Assembly (NCBI GenBank): GCA_902799875.1
Contig: CADCCH010000018.1
Coordinates: 1-43,197, forward strand
Direction of reading: 5' to 3'
Length of the DNA stretch: 43,197 nt
DNA from: an uncultured Bacteroidales bacterium
Lineage (GTDB): Bacteria; Bacteroidota; Bacteroidia; Bacteroidales; Paludibacteraceae
The notes under the pieces are model-generated. The model had not been told where the DNA came from. It worked only from the letters and a program-made list of their open reading frames with translations, and searched no databases. The stretch's first letter is position 1. The number at the start of each line of letters is the position of its first letter. Shown here one piece after another: positions 1-6,953 of the stretch. The translations under genes were made by a program, and so were the position numbers.

Positions 1-14
1 CCAAATTTTTGTTG

Positions 15-24
15 TACCTTTGCA
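15..24 (+). promoter_or_regulatory. -7 promoter box of fic gene 1
   Basis: The box TACCTTTGCA is the Bacteroidota -7 element. The matching -33 element would lie off the left edge. Predicted transcription starts about 10 bases before the ATG at 39, so the leader is very short. The sequence from base 1 to 25 is identical to the promoter of the third fic gene at 8764-8788. Confidence 0.7.
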
Positions 25-38
25 GTCGCAAAGGTTTT

Positions 39-1142
39 ATGAAAGAGTTACCGACATATACACCCGATTTTGAGGAATATATCCGTCAAGGAGAGCCTGA
101 CAAGAAAGAACGTGCACAGCTATGGCGCACCGCTATCGGCTTGCAGCAAGTTGATGGATTGGAGACCTCGGAGTATTTACGTGAGGTAGCCCGGCAACAT
201 ATCGAGGGTGACATAACGTTGAAGGATGTAAAATCACTCATTGATAGTTATTATAAGACCGAAGGCGCGCGCAATTCTGAAGACGCGGAAGATAAACAAG
301 AAGCTGACAAGGTTTCTGAGCGTATTGCAGAACTTCTTTCTCAAAAGACCTTTACCTTTAGCCCTTCACAACTGGTCGCTATCCATCGTCATCTCTTTCA
401 AGGAATTTATAAGTTCGCAGGTAAGATTCGCGATTATAACATCACAAAGAAAGAGTGGGTATTACGCGGCGAAACGGTATATTATGCCAGCGCAGATACT
501 ATTCGCGAGACGCTTGATTACGATTTTGGACGAGAAAAAGAATTTGACTATTCGTCTGTCTCTTTAGCACAAGCAATTAGTCATCTTACATTGTTTTGTA
601 GAGACATTTGGCAAATACACCCGTTCGGAGAAGGAAATACACGTACTACCGCGGTATTTATGATCAAATATCTGCATACACTCGGCTTTCGTGTAAATAA
701 TGATCTTTTTGCAGAGAACTCATGGTACTTCCGCAATGCGCTCGTACGCGCGAATTATAAAAATGTACCACAAGGAGTGGACTATAGCCCGATATTCCTT
801 GAACGTTTCTTCCGTAACTTGCTTTTAGGCGAGAATTATCCTCTCCTTAATCGCGAAATGCACTTGGATTGGAAAGGAACACCGGATAAAGACCAAAGTG
901 CAATTCAAAGTGCAAATGTTATAGAAAATCCGCTTTCTAAGTGCAGAAATTGCACTTTGGAAGAGACTGCGGTTCTTCTTTTAGTGCAAAAGAATCCATC
1001 TATCACTCAAAAACAAATTGCCGAGCAGATTGGAAAATCAGAACGAACAGTAAAAACTATAACGGTAAATCTTGTCGAGAAAGGGATTATAATCCGTCGA
1101 AATGGAAAACGTAACGGTCATTGGGAAATAATAAAAGAGTAG
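39..1142 (+). CDS. Fic family protein with C-terminal winged helix
   Basis: This is a Fic-domain enzyme, a family that usually transfers AMP from ATP to a hydroxyl of a target protein. The active-site loop HPFGEGNTR (about residues 194-202) has the expected HPFxxGNxR form, and the GKIRDYNITKKEW segment before it is typical of the subfamily. Residues about 295-355 look like a winged helix (TQKQIAEQIGKSERTVKT), so it may bind DNA, perhaps its own promoter. The frame is open back to a TTG at 9, but that lies inside the promoter, so I start at the ATG at 39. The stop codon TAG lies inside a 26-base sequence shared with the end of the third fic gene. No separate antitoxin gene is visible. Target unknown. 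Confidence 0.88.
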   Translation: MKELPTYTPDFEEYIRQGEPDKKERAQLWRTAIGLQQVDGLETSEYLREVARQHIEGDITLKDVKSLIDSYYKTEGARNSEDAEDKQEADKVSERIAELLSQKTFTFSPSQLVAIHRHLFQGIYKFAGKIRDYNITKKEWVLRGETVYYASADTIRETLDYDFGREKEFDYSSVSLAQAISHLTLFCRDIWQIHPFGEGNTRTTAVFMIKYLHTLGFRVNNDLFAENSWYFRNALVRANYKNVPQGVDYSPIFLERFFRNLLLGENYPLLNREMHLDWKGTPDKDQSAIQSANVIENPLSKCRNCTLEETAVLLLVQKNPSITQKQIAEQIGKSERTVKTITVNLVEKGIIIRRNGKRNGHWEIIKE

Positions 1143-1226
1143 GGGTATTAGCTCATCTGGCTAGAGCGATCGGTGAGAGTTCTTAGCCGCAATGGCACGA
1201 TTATCACGAGTCTCCCATGCTCCACA
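1142..1226 (+). pseudogene. Decayed tRNA-Ala-like sequence 1
   Basis: The sequence begins with a 7-base acceptor strand GGGGTAT and a perfect D-arm (GCTC/GAGC) and ends with ATGCTCC then ACA, which pairs with the start. The third pair is G-U, the mark by which alanyl-tRNA synthetase recognises tRNA-Ala. The anticodon arm is missing, and about 24 extra bases split the T-loop (TTC...CGAGTC). It cannot be a working tRNA by standard rules. It touches the stop of the upstream fic gene and ends 10 bases before the stop of the convergent kinase gene. A shorter relative lies at 9807-9851. Confidence 0.65.
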
Positions 1227-1236
1227 AAAAAGAATT

Positions 1237-2250
1237 TTAGTATCTCTGGGATTCTGGTCCGTTGTCTCGACCGTAAGAATTGTGCAACGGATTAATTACA
1301 TGTCTTAAACGCATATTTTCATTGCGTTCTTGTTCGAGTTCTTGATGTATCTCGTATATCCGTTTCTCGTTTTCTTTCGCTTGTTGCTGGCGTTCCAGGG
1401 ATGCGTTTTCTTTGTAAGTATTGTATTCGGTACTGATAGAATCCAGTTTGTTACCAAGTTGTGTATTTTCTTCTTGCAATCCTTTTGCAACATAGCCAAC
1501 ACCACACAACCCGACAACTATTGGAAATAACACAATCCATCCCCACGGAAATCTCCGTTGCAGGACTTTCTTTAGTTCCATAGCGGATGGATAGCGTTTC
1601 TTCGGATCTTCTTGCCTGCATTTATTAGCATATCGTGCCAACTTTTTGTTCAGAACTAGCACGCCGCCGATTCCGTAAATATCAATAGTAGGCGATAATT
1701 CTCCATTCCATTGTTCCGGCGCCGCATAGCCGGTTGTACCTGCACCGCCTTTCAAAACGCTGAAATCTACTTTGTCTGCTAGCCCAAAGTCTACCAACAC
1801 GATATGACCATTATCTTTGCGGACAAGTATGTTGTCGGGTTTTATATCTCGATGGATAACACCCGCACGATGGATGTAATCAACAGCCTCGCACAATTCT
1901 ATCGCTTGTTCACGTGATATGAACTTTATAGGCTCACCTTCTACATACTCTTGGATGATGCAAGTTCCCAATTCCGGCACATTCTCCATGCCAAGCGTGC
2001 GCACAACATTAGGATGAGAAAGCGGGTAGGCAATCCGGAACTCTTTTTCTAATAAAGTCTGATATTGTAGCTCTTTAGAAGCCGCTTTGGTAAGACATTT
2101 CAGAACATGCCATTGACCATAACGTTTGGCTTTGTACACGACGGAATAACCATTACTGGATTCGTGCAGCAATGTGATCTCTGTAAACCGGTTAGAGATA
2201 TTTATATCTCCACCGCTCGTGAAACCCGAATTAACTTCAGCGTCAAACAT
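1237..2250 (-). CDS. Membrane-anchored Ser/Thr protein kinase
   Basis: A eukaryote-like (Hanks-type) kinase that should phosphorylate Ser/Thr in cytoplasmic partners. Visible are the ATP-site lysine (HVLKCL, residue 51), the catalytic loop HRDIKPDN (133-140), DFG (154-156) and APEQ (177-180), so it looks active. The region after APEQ is short: it runs quickly to a helix and one membrane segment (about 237-256), followed by a charged coiled coil (about 258-322) that should lie outside the inner membrane. No PASTA or other sensor domain is present. The start overlaps the end of the upstream gene by 8 bases, so the two are translationally coupled and probably work together. Confidence 0.9.
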   Translation of the reverse strand: MFDAEVNSGFTSGGDINISNRFTEITLLHESSNGYSVVYKAKRYGQWHVLKCLTKAASKELQYQTLLEKEFRIAYPLSHPNVVRTLGMENVPELGTCIIQEYVEGEPIKFISREQAIELCEAVDYIHRAGVIHRDIKPDNILVRKDNGHIVLVDFGLADKVDFSVLKGGAGTTGYAAPEQWNGELSPTIDIYGIGGVLVLNKKLARYANKCRQEDPKKRYPSAMELKKVLQRRFPWGWIVLFPIVVGLCGVGYVAKGLQEENTQLGNKLDSISTEYNTYKENASLERQQQAKENEKRIYEIHQELEQERNENMRLRHVINPLHNSYGRDNGPESQRY

Positions 2251-2791
2251 TCAAAAGCTCTATTTTGGTAAGTCCGGTCTTTGCCCCAGCAATATACGTA
2301 TCTTGTTGTTTCGGCTCGCGAACGCTTACCACTTCTGTTGCTGTGAGCGGTTGACCGAGTAAAAACTGTGTCGTGGTAAATTGGTCTCCTATCTGCAATT
2401 TACTATTCTGCGCGTGTAGTACTACAAATCGTCCTTCACCCAGATACTCTATCAAACATTCCCGGTCGGGATTCCAGGCAATGCATAACTTTTGCCCTTT
2501 GTTCAATTCTTTAACCACAACGCGTTTCGCGCCAATAAAATCTGATTCTACATGCTGTTTGTCTTGATAATCCTGCCAGCCGCTGTATCCCGCGTAGCGC
2601 GCGAGAATAGATAAGGTAATCGGGCGTAGTTGTCCGTTATAGGGAATATGTCCAAACACACGCTTCAAAGTGGTCGGGCTCAAATACTCGCCGGTTTTCT
2701 TTTGAATCTGTTCGCTCAGATACTCGAAATCCGCCGGTGACTCCAATGTTCTCCCTAATTGCTGAATAACTATTTGTTTGAGGTGTTCCAT
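2243..2791 (-). CDS. Unknown protein coupled to the Ser/Thr kinase
   Basis: A 182-residue soluble protein. Residues 1-75 form a helical domain with the pattern LSPTTLKRVFGH...LSILARYAGYSGWQDY. I recognise this pattern from the N-termini of many Bacteroidota regulatory proteins; it resembles a small helix-turn-helix, but DNA binding is not shown. Residues about 85-180 are beta-rich with alternating hydrophobic positions. It lies 8 bases into the kinase start and 12 bases downstream of the repeat protein, in the same direction. It could be a kinase substrate or adaptor. The function is not known. Confidence 0.75.
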   Translation of the reverse strand: MEHLKQIVIQQLGRTLESPADFEYLSEQIQKKTGEYLSPTTLKRVFGHIPYNGQLRPITLSILARYAGYSGWQDYQDKQHVESDFIGAKRVVVKELNKGQKLCIAWNPDRECLIEYLGEGRFVVLHAQNSKLQIGDQFTTTQFLLGQPLTATEVVSVREPKQQDTYIAGAKTGLTKIELLNV

Positions 2792-2803
2792 AAGCGTTTC
2801 CGT

Positions 2804-3259
2804 TTATTGAATCATCATCACAAGCACGGGAATAGGCATTATACCATTAATGGAAAAGAGAATGTCACTCGAGTAATTAGATTTCCCTCGGTATAAGTAG
2901 CCATTTTCGATAGTATAGAGTATGTCTGTGCTGTAAGTGGATTTACCACGGTAGATATAGGTGCCATCGAACGTGAGAATAATATCGCTGGCATAATTGG
3001 ACTTACCACTATACAGATATTTCCCATCCCAGGTATAGAGGATGTCGCTGGAATAATTAGAACGACCTTTGTAGATATATTTACCATCCCAAGTATAGAG
3101 AATATCATCGGAATAATTAGAGCGGCCTCTGTATACACTCTTTCCGTCAAAGGTAAAGAGAATATCATTGCTATATGAGGACTTGCCGCGGAATAACTGT
3201 GACTGTGCCATTGTTGTAATACTAAAAAAGGTTAATATAAAAATAAATATGCGTTTCAT
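2804..3259 (-). CDS. Secreted protein of about 20-residue repeats
   Basis: A 151-residue protein with an N-terminal signal peptide (MKRIFIFILTFFSITTMAQS). The mature part consists of six to seven repeats of about 20 residues, each like GRSNYSSDILYTWDGKYIYK, ending in a hydrophobic tail (IPVLVMMIQ). The regular Tyr/Trp/Gly pattern suggests a small beta propeller or beta-flower fold. I cannot assign a ligand. It has its own promoter at 3280-3313 and leads the three-gene unit with the kinase. The last two repeats and the tail occur again as a broken copy at 6688-6801. Confidence 0.8.
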   Translation of the reverse strand: MKRIFIFILTFFSITTMAQSQLFRGKSSYSNDILFTFDGKSVYRGRSNYSDDILYTWDGKYIYKGRSNYSSDILYTWDGKYLYSGKSNYASDIILTFDGTYIYRGKSTYSTDILYTIENGYLYRGKSNYSSDILFSINGIMPIPVLVMMIQ

Positions 3260-3279
3260 ATAGATCAGTTTTTTTCGGC

Positions 3280-3313
3280 TGCAAAGGTACTATATTTTTC
3301 CGATATGTGCAAA
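3280..3313 (-). promoter_or_regulatory. Promoter of repeat protein/kinase operon
   Basis: On the minus strand there is a -7 box TACCTTTGCA and a -33 element TTTGCACATATC, with 20 bases between TTTG and TA. It lies 20 bases upstream of the ATG at 3259. Confidence 0.75.
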
Positions 3314-3484
3314 TCTTCCATGTGTTTTTCTGCCAAATAATATAAAAATATACCATAAAATGATACTTGGTTTGAAAAGGTTTGATTTGGCACGATTTGG
3401 CTCAAAAAATAGTTGTACCTTTGCACGCCGAAAAGCAAGAGTGGTCTACATCTTACTGAAAAAATACGAAAAAGTGCACATTTA

Positions 3485-3517
3485 TTTGTGTATATAAAAA
3501 CTTTTTTGTAATTTTGC
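3485..3517 (+). promoter_or_regulatory. Promoter of structured RNA / downstream genes
   Basis: The -33 element TTTGTGTATAT is followed, after the 20-base spacing, by the -7 box TAATTTTGC. Transcription should start near 3520, right at the first hairpin of the candidate RNA. A second -7 box (TACCTTTGCA, 3416-3425) lies 90 bases upstream but has no well-spaced -33 element. The rest of the gap 3314-3484 shows no gene. Confidence 0.7.
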
Positions 3518-3518
3518 G

Positions 3519-3710
3519 CTGTCTTTTGAATAAGACAGACATATTGAGACGTATCAACGTATCAACTTGGCAAGGTAAATCTGGAAAATTAACTAGTGGT
3601 CAGGGAAGATAAGTTGAACAGTCCACCGTAAGGTGTAGACTGCTTTTGCTTATTTGACCACGGGCGTTCCAGAGCCTACCTTCCAATAAGTGAAAGTGGT
3701 CTTTTTATTG
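3519..3710 (+). ncRNA. Candidate structured RNA (rod-like, GNRA-capped)
   Basis: A 5' hairpin (CTGTCTT 3519-3525 with AAGACAG 3532-3538) is followed by a tandem 8-mer GTATCAAC x2 and then a long rod. The rod pairs are 3567-3577 with 3677-3686, CTGGA 3581 with TCCAG 3668, GTGGTCA 3596 with TGACCAC 3655, ATAAG 3609 with CTTAT 3649, CAGTC 3619 with GACTG 3638, and CACC/GGTG closed by a GTAA tetraloop at 3628. GTGGTC at 3696-3701, just before a T-run (CTTTTTATT), can compete for TGACCAC. That would make a terminator-like alternative fold. It may be a free RNA (6S-like in shape) or a leader that controls the gene at 3736. I cannot assign a known family. Confidence 0.55.
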
Positions 3711-3735
3711 TTTAACCTTTAAATAATTAATCATT

Positions 3736-4050
3736 ATGGGAAAAACATTTGATTACTTCAAAGCTGAAGAGGTAATTAGTCCAAAGGATTTTGTTAAGAG
3801 CGTCAAGCAAGTGTATGATGGAACTCCTTTAGCGAAAGGTGATTTTTCTATCGCGCTTCTTGATTGGAGAGGAGAAGAAGTATATGGGATTCGATGGAAT
3901 CGTACTATGCGTGAAGCCAATGATCCTATAAAACTATCAGGTCAAAAGAAATGTTTAGGCATTCCTGTTTCTTTTGCGCGTCCAGTTTGGTTTGTATTAC
4001 CTAAAGAATTAAACAAAGCAATACAAGAATTCATACATGAGAATGAATAA
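3736..4050 (+). CDS. Small unknown protein
   Basis: A 104-residue soluble protein without signal peptide or membrane segment. It has no motif I recognise; the middle (IALLDWRGEEVYGIRWNR) is beta-like. The ATG follows an A/T-rich leader, as usual in this phylum, and lies 26 bases after the U-tract of the candidate structured RNA, which may control it. The next gene starts 20 bases downstream, and an in-frame upstream extension of that gene would overlap this one. The two are probably co-transcribed. Confidence 0.7.
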   Translation: MGKTFDYFKAEEVISPKDFVKSVKQVYDGTPLAKGDFSIALLDWRGEEVYGIRWNRTMREANDPIKLSGQKKCLGIPVSFARPVWFVLPKELNKAIQEFIHENE

Positions 4051-4069
4051 CCAAATAAATTTAATCAAT

Positions 4070-5398
4070 ATGAAAAAAATCTCTATTTTGTTATTTGCTG
4101 TTATGATGGCAGGTAGCCTTAGTGCTCAAATTGAAGAAGTGAGTGCAGAAAATTATGCTCCTAAAAAGGAAGTAAAAGTTAAGAAGTCTGCTCAAGATTC
4201 TCATCCGGCAAATCTTCTTAAACGACGTTATAATCTTATCGGGCAACAATTATATTGTGTAAATGAATATGCAGATGTAAGAGAACATTATAGTTCACCT
4301 TCTGCCGCGATAGCAATTTACTCTGATGGAAGTATTGGATTAGAGCGTTTAAAGAAAGGAGCATATTATACCGTTGTAGATATGCTTACTTCAGAAGAAC
4401 AATTATTTGAATTGCAAAATCAATTGTTGCAAAGTAAAAACTATAATAAGGAGGGCTTTCACTATAAAGACATAAATGGGAAAGACAAGGTGTATTATAT
4501 ATCAAAATCAAAAAAGGAAGATATTCCAGGATTTTTAAAGACAGAAGGGGTCCTCTATGTCCTGTCTGACGAAAAAGGAATTAAATACTACGTTGCATGG
4601 AGAAACTCAATGTGGTATGGTAATTATGGTTCAGATGTTAATAACGTTAAAAGATATCAAATTCCTCTTTTTAATAATGTGGCTAGAGATGAAGCGATTG
4701 CATATAGTGCATCAATAGGTGACTTTATTTCGGTTGAGACGTTTAGCTACCTCAAAGATAAATATACCAATAAAGAATTGGTTTATTGCTCCTATTATGA
4801 TCCGAGTTGCCAAAAATATTATAGTAAGGAGGAGTATGCAACAGAGAAAATTAAGAAGTTGTTTATAGCTCGGATAGAAAAAGTTGGAGTTGAAAAGAAT
4901 CATATAGTTTTTCTTCTCAATGTAGATGGGAAAAGAAGTACGGAGATATATGGAAACGAGGGGAAATGCATACCCTCTGGACACAAAGATACAATAGAAG
5001 GTGTATGTTGGGAGGAAAGTACATCTGCAATGCCTATGCGTACTGATATTGATTCACTTGTGCAAAAATGGTATCAAGAAGAACAAATAAAGGAAGCACA
5101 AGCTCGTGCGGAGAAACCAAAACAAAAAGCGGAGTATATCAAAAAGTATGGAGAGAAATTTGCTCTAAATATTTTGGACGGTAAAGTTTGTGTGGGAATG
5201 ACAAAGGAAATGTGTCAAGAAGCGATGGGAAAGCCAAATAATACGACCCGAAATTCAAGTTCTCTTGGCGTAGTAGAGATGTGGACATATTCTACTATGT
5301 ACGAACTATTTGGAGGTTATGCTCCTATCATTGTGATTACATTCCTTGATGACAAAGTTACTTCCGTGGATGAGTATAAAGAAAATTTCCCATTCTAA
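4070..5398 (+). CDS. Secreted unknown protein
   Basis: A 442-residue protein with a signal peptide (MKKISILLFAVMMAGSLSAQ). I place the start at this ATG because the upstream in-frame ATG at 4037 would add a hydrophilic stretch before the signal. The body is rich in Lys, Tyr and Glu. Near the C-terminus, residues about 375-442 (GKVCVGMTKEMCQEAMGKP...) look like the small SmpA/OmlA-like module in which an outer-membrane protein motif begins V.xGMT.xx...G.P. This suggests a periplasmic or envelope role, but no more can be said. It is the second of three same-direction genes (3736, 4070, 5421). Confidence 0.75.
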   Translation: MKKISILLFAVMMAGSLSAQIEEVSAENYAPKKEVKVKKSAQDSHPANLLKRRYNLIGQQLYCVNEYADVREHYSSPSAAIAIYSDGSIGLERLKKGAYYTVVDMLTSEEQLFELQNQLLQSKNYNKEGFHYKDINGKDKVYYISKSKKEDIPGFLKTEGVLYVLSDEKGIKYYVAWRNSMWYGNYGSDVNNVKRYQIPLFNNVARDEAIAYSASIGDFISVETFSYLKDKYTNKELVYCSYYDPSCQKYYSKEEYATEKIKKLFIARIEKVGVEKNHIVFLLNVDGKRSTEIYGNEGKCIPSGHKDTIEGVCWEESTSAMPMRTDIDSLVQKWYQEEQIKEAQARAEKPKQKAEYIKKYGEKFALNILDGKVCVGMTKEMCQEAMGKPNNTTRNSSSLGVVEMWTYSTMYELFGGYAPIIVITFLDDKVTSVDEYKENFPF

Positions 5399-5420
5399 AA
5401 AATATTAAATCAATATCATT

Positions 5421-6434
5421 ATGAAAAAGTTTTTATTATACACATTTATCATTATTTTAACGCTTGTTGTAGCAGCGGGTGGTATCTTGTATTTGCTTAA
5501 GGTAACGGCAGAAACAGTTGTAGAAACTATTGACGATGTATATGATGTAAAGAATTACACCGTGTATATTGACGATTGTGTACGTTATACCTTAGCTAGC
5601 GTACATCCAAGTGATACTTATGGTTCTACTGAGTTGGAAAGTAAAGCAGATAGGAAAATTGAAGAGTATGCTTCATCCTATGACGATGTTGATCAGCCGA
5701 GTTACAAATTGGCTCTGGAGAAACTGAGTAAAGAAGGTAACTCTTTTGAAAAGAAGTATGCCACTAATTTGTTGAAGATTTATAATGGTCTCAAAATAGA
5801 TCTGACTCCTTTTGAAAAAGACAAGGAAAAAGATTACAAATATCGGTTCATGGAAAAGAATAGTAGGGTGCATTTTACGGCTTCAGTAGGTGTTCTTTGT
5901 TTATTTGATGCTGATATATGGGATCTTGGCCGTTACGCGGAATATCTGGAAACAGGTGTATTTGAGAATGCTCCGGCAACTTCTTATGATGAGACCGACG
6001 ATGAAGAATTAGGACGTGGTGACGAAGTTGATGAAGATATAGAATATGATCCGGTTGTTGATCTTATTCATGCACGAATCTGCGACCAATATAATGGCTG
6101 GTATTCGGATGATAAAATCATGTCAAAAGCATTCTATTCAATATTTCGCAAAGCTCAACAATCTGACGATAGCGAAGTTGGTTGGCCAGATTGGGACTAT
6201 TGGCATTGTACTCAAGGTGCGGAAGCTAAATTATCATCAATAGAAGTAGAAAAGAAGACAGAAACTTCTGCAATAGCTCACGTTGTGTTGTTTTATTCAG
6301 AACTAGACGAATACAAATCAGTTGATATGCCGATGGTATATGAAAACGGAAACTGGTTCGTCGATGATATAATCAGTTATGAGGGGGATACAAGATACTC
6401 TCTAAAAGAGGCTGCTAAAAAGAAAAGTAACTAA
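5421..6434 (+). CDS. Membrane-anchored unknown protein
   Basis: A 337-residue protein with one N-terminal membrane segment (residues about 4-27). The rest should lie in the periplasm. A strongly acidic stretch (DETDDEELGRGDEVDEDIEYD, about 191-211) sits in the middle. The C-terminal 100 residues look like an alpha+beta fold with the sequence HVVLFYSELDEYKSVDMPMV, of the kind seen in NTF2-like domains, but I would not rely on that. It lies 22 bases after the preceding gene and is followed by a good terminator at 6471-6500. Confidence 0.72.
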   Translation: MKKFLLYTFIIILTLVVAAGGILYLLKVTAETVVETIDDVYDVKNYTVYIDDCVRYTLASVHPSDTYGSTELESKADRKIEEYASSYDDVDQPSYKLALEKLSKEGNSFEKKYATNLLKIYNGLKIDLTPFEKDKEKDYKYRFMEKNSRVHFTASVGVLCLFDADIWDLGRYAEYLETGVFENAPATSYDETDDEELGRGDEVDEDIEYDPVVDLIHARICDQYNGWYSDDKIMSKAFYSIFRKAQQSDDSEVGWPDWDYWHCTQGAEAKLSSIEVEKKTETSAIAHVVLFYSELDEYKSVDMPMVYENGNWFVDDIISYEGDTRYSLKEAAKKKSN

Positions 6435-6470
6435 ATATAATTATATCACGTTTGGGGGTACTTATAATTC

Positions 6471-6501
6471 AAAAGGGAGGGAGGCAACTCTCGCCCTTTT
6501 T
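6471..6501 (+). terminator. Rho-independent terminator
   Basis: AAAAGGG (6471-6477) pairs with CCCTTTT (6494-6500), with an inner GAG/CTC pair at the loop and a T-run. It ends the 3736-6434 unit. Confidence 0.7.
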
Positions 6502-6518
6502 GATGCATATTACGTAAG

Positions 6519-6690
6519 AATTTGGGAATAAAATCCCACAAAAATTTGCATATATGAGTTAGTAATTTTCTCCGACGATTTCCAAAATAGAAACAGTCGC
6601 AATCCTTGGTAGGCGCAAAATTTGCGTCAACCAATAGTTTCCAAAAAGGAAACAGTTGGCAAGCATGTTCCATAATGGAACACACTGCTA
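6519..6690. repeat. Array of five short hairpins (array 1)
   Basis: Five inverted repeats lie about 30 bases apart: TGGGAT/ATCCCA-like at 6523, TTTC/GAAA at 6580, CGCAAA/TTTGCG at 6614, GTTTCC/GGAAAC at 6637 and GTTCCAT/ATGGAAC at 6666. Four of them are framed by a second, outer stem (CGAC/GTCG, TTGGT/ACCAA, CCAA/TTGG, AGCA/TGCT) across a small internal loop. Stem sequences differ but pairing is kept. There is no believable gene here. A 79-residue minus-strand open frame across it is an artefact of the composition. Confidence 0.6.
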
Positions 6691-6801
6691 TTGAATAATC
6701 ATCATCAAGATGGGAAGGGGCAGGGCGCCATCGAACGAATACAGGATGTCGCTGCTATACGACGAGCGGCCGCGGTAGACGTGCTTGCCGTCCCGGTCAA
6801 T
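6688..6801 (-). pseudogene. Broken C-terminal copy of the repeat protein
   Basis: The minus strand encodes DGKHVYRGRSSYSSDILYSF and then a hydrophobic tail ALPLPILMMIIQ before a stop. This matches the last repeats and tail of the secreted repeat protein at 2804-3259. It has no start codon, signal peptide or promoter. Codons here are more G/C-rich (GAC, CGC, CTG) than in the intact gene, so it is not a recent direct copy. Confidence 0.75.
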
Positions 6802-6841
6802 TTTTGTTGAATCTCGGTCTTTTTGGACCCAAAATCTCTAC

Positions 6842-6920
6842 TTTGCGGCTAAAAAATCAAAATTAACCGCAAAATATGCGGCTAAAATTTGCATATATGC
6901 CGCAAAAGTTGTACCTTTGC
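6842..6920 (+). promoter_or_regulatory. Promoter and operator-like repeats of fic gene 2
   Basis: The promoter has TTTGCATATATG (6888) and TACCTTTGC (6912) with the usual 20-base spacing. TTTGCGG (6842-6848) pairs with CCGCAAA (6867-6873), and TGCGG (6877-6881) pairs with CCGCA (6900-6904). The motif GCGGCTAAAA occurs twice as a direct repeat (6844 and 6879). The second inverted repeat spans the -33 element, a good place for a repressor. Confidence 0.6.
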
Positions 6921-6953
6921 ACCCGAATTGTAATGTTTATCGTTAATAACTAA

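Noticed and set aside
1142..1226. Functional tRNA-Ala or class II tRNA
   Set aside because: Acceptor and D-arm pair, but no anticodon arm can be formed and the T-loop is split by about 24 bases.
6446..6685. 79-residue minus-strand protein across hairpin array 1
   Set aside because: It has no start signal, and its sequence is just the translation of palindromes. The terminator of the 5421 gene lies inside it.
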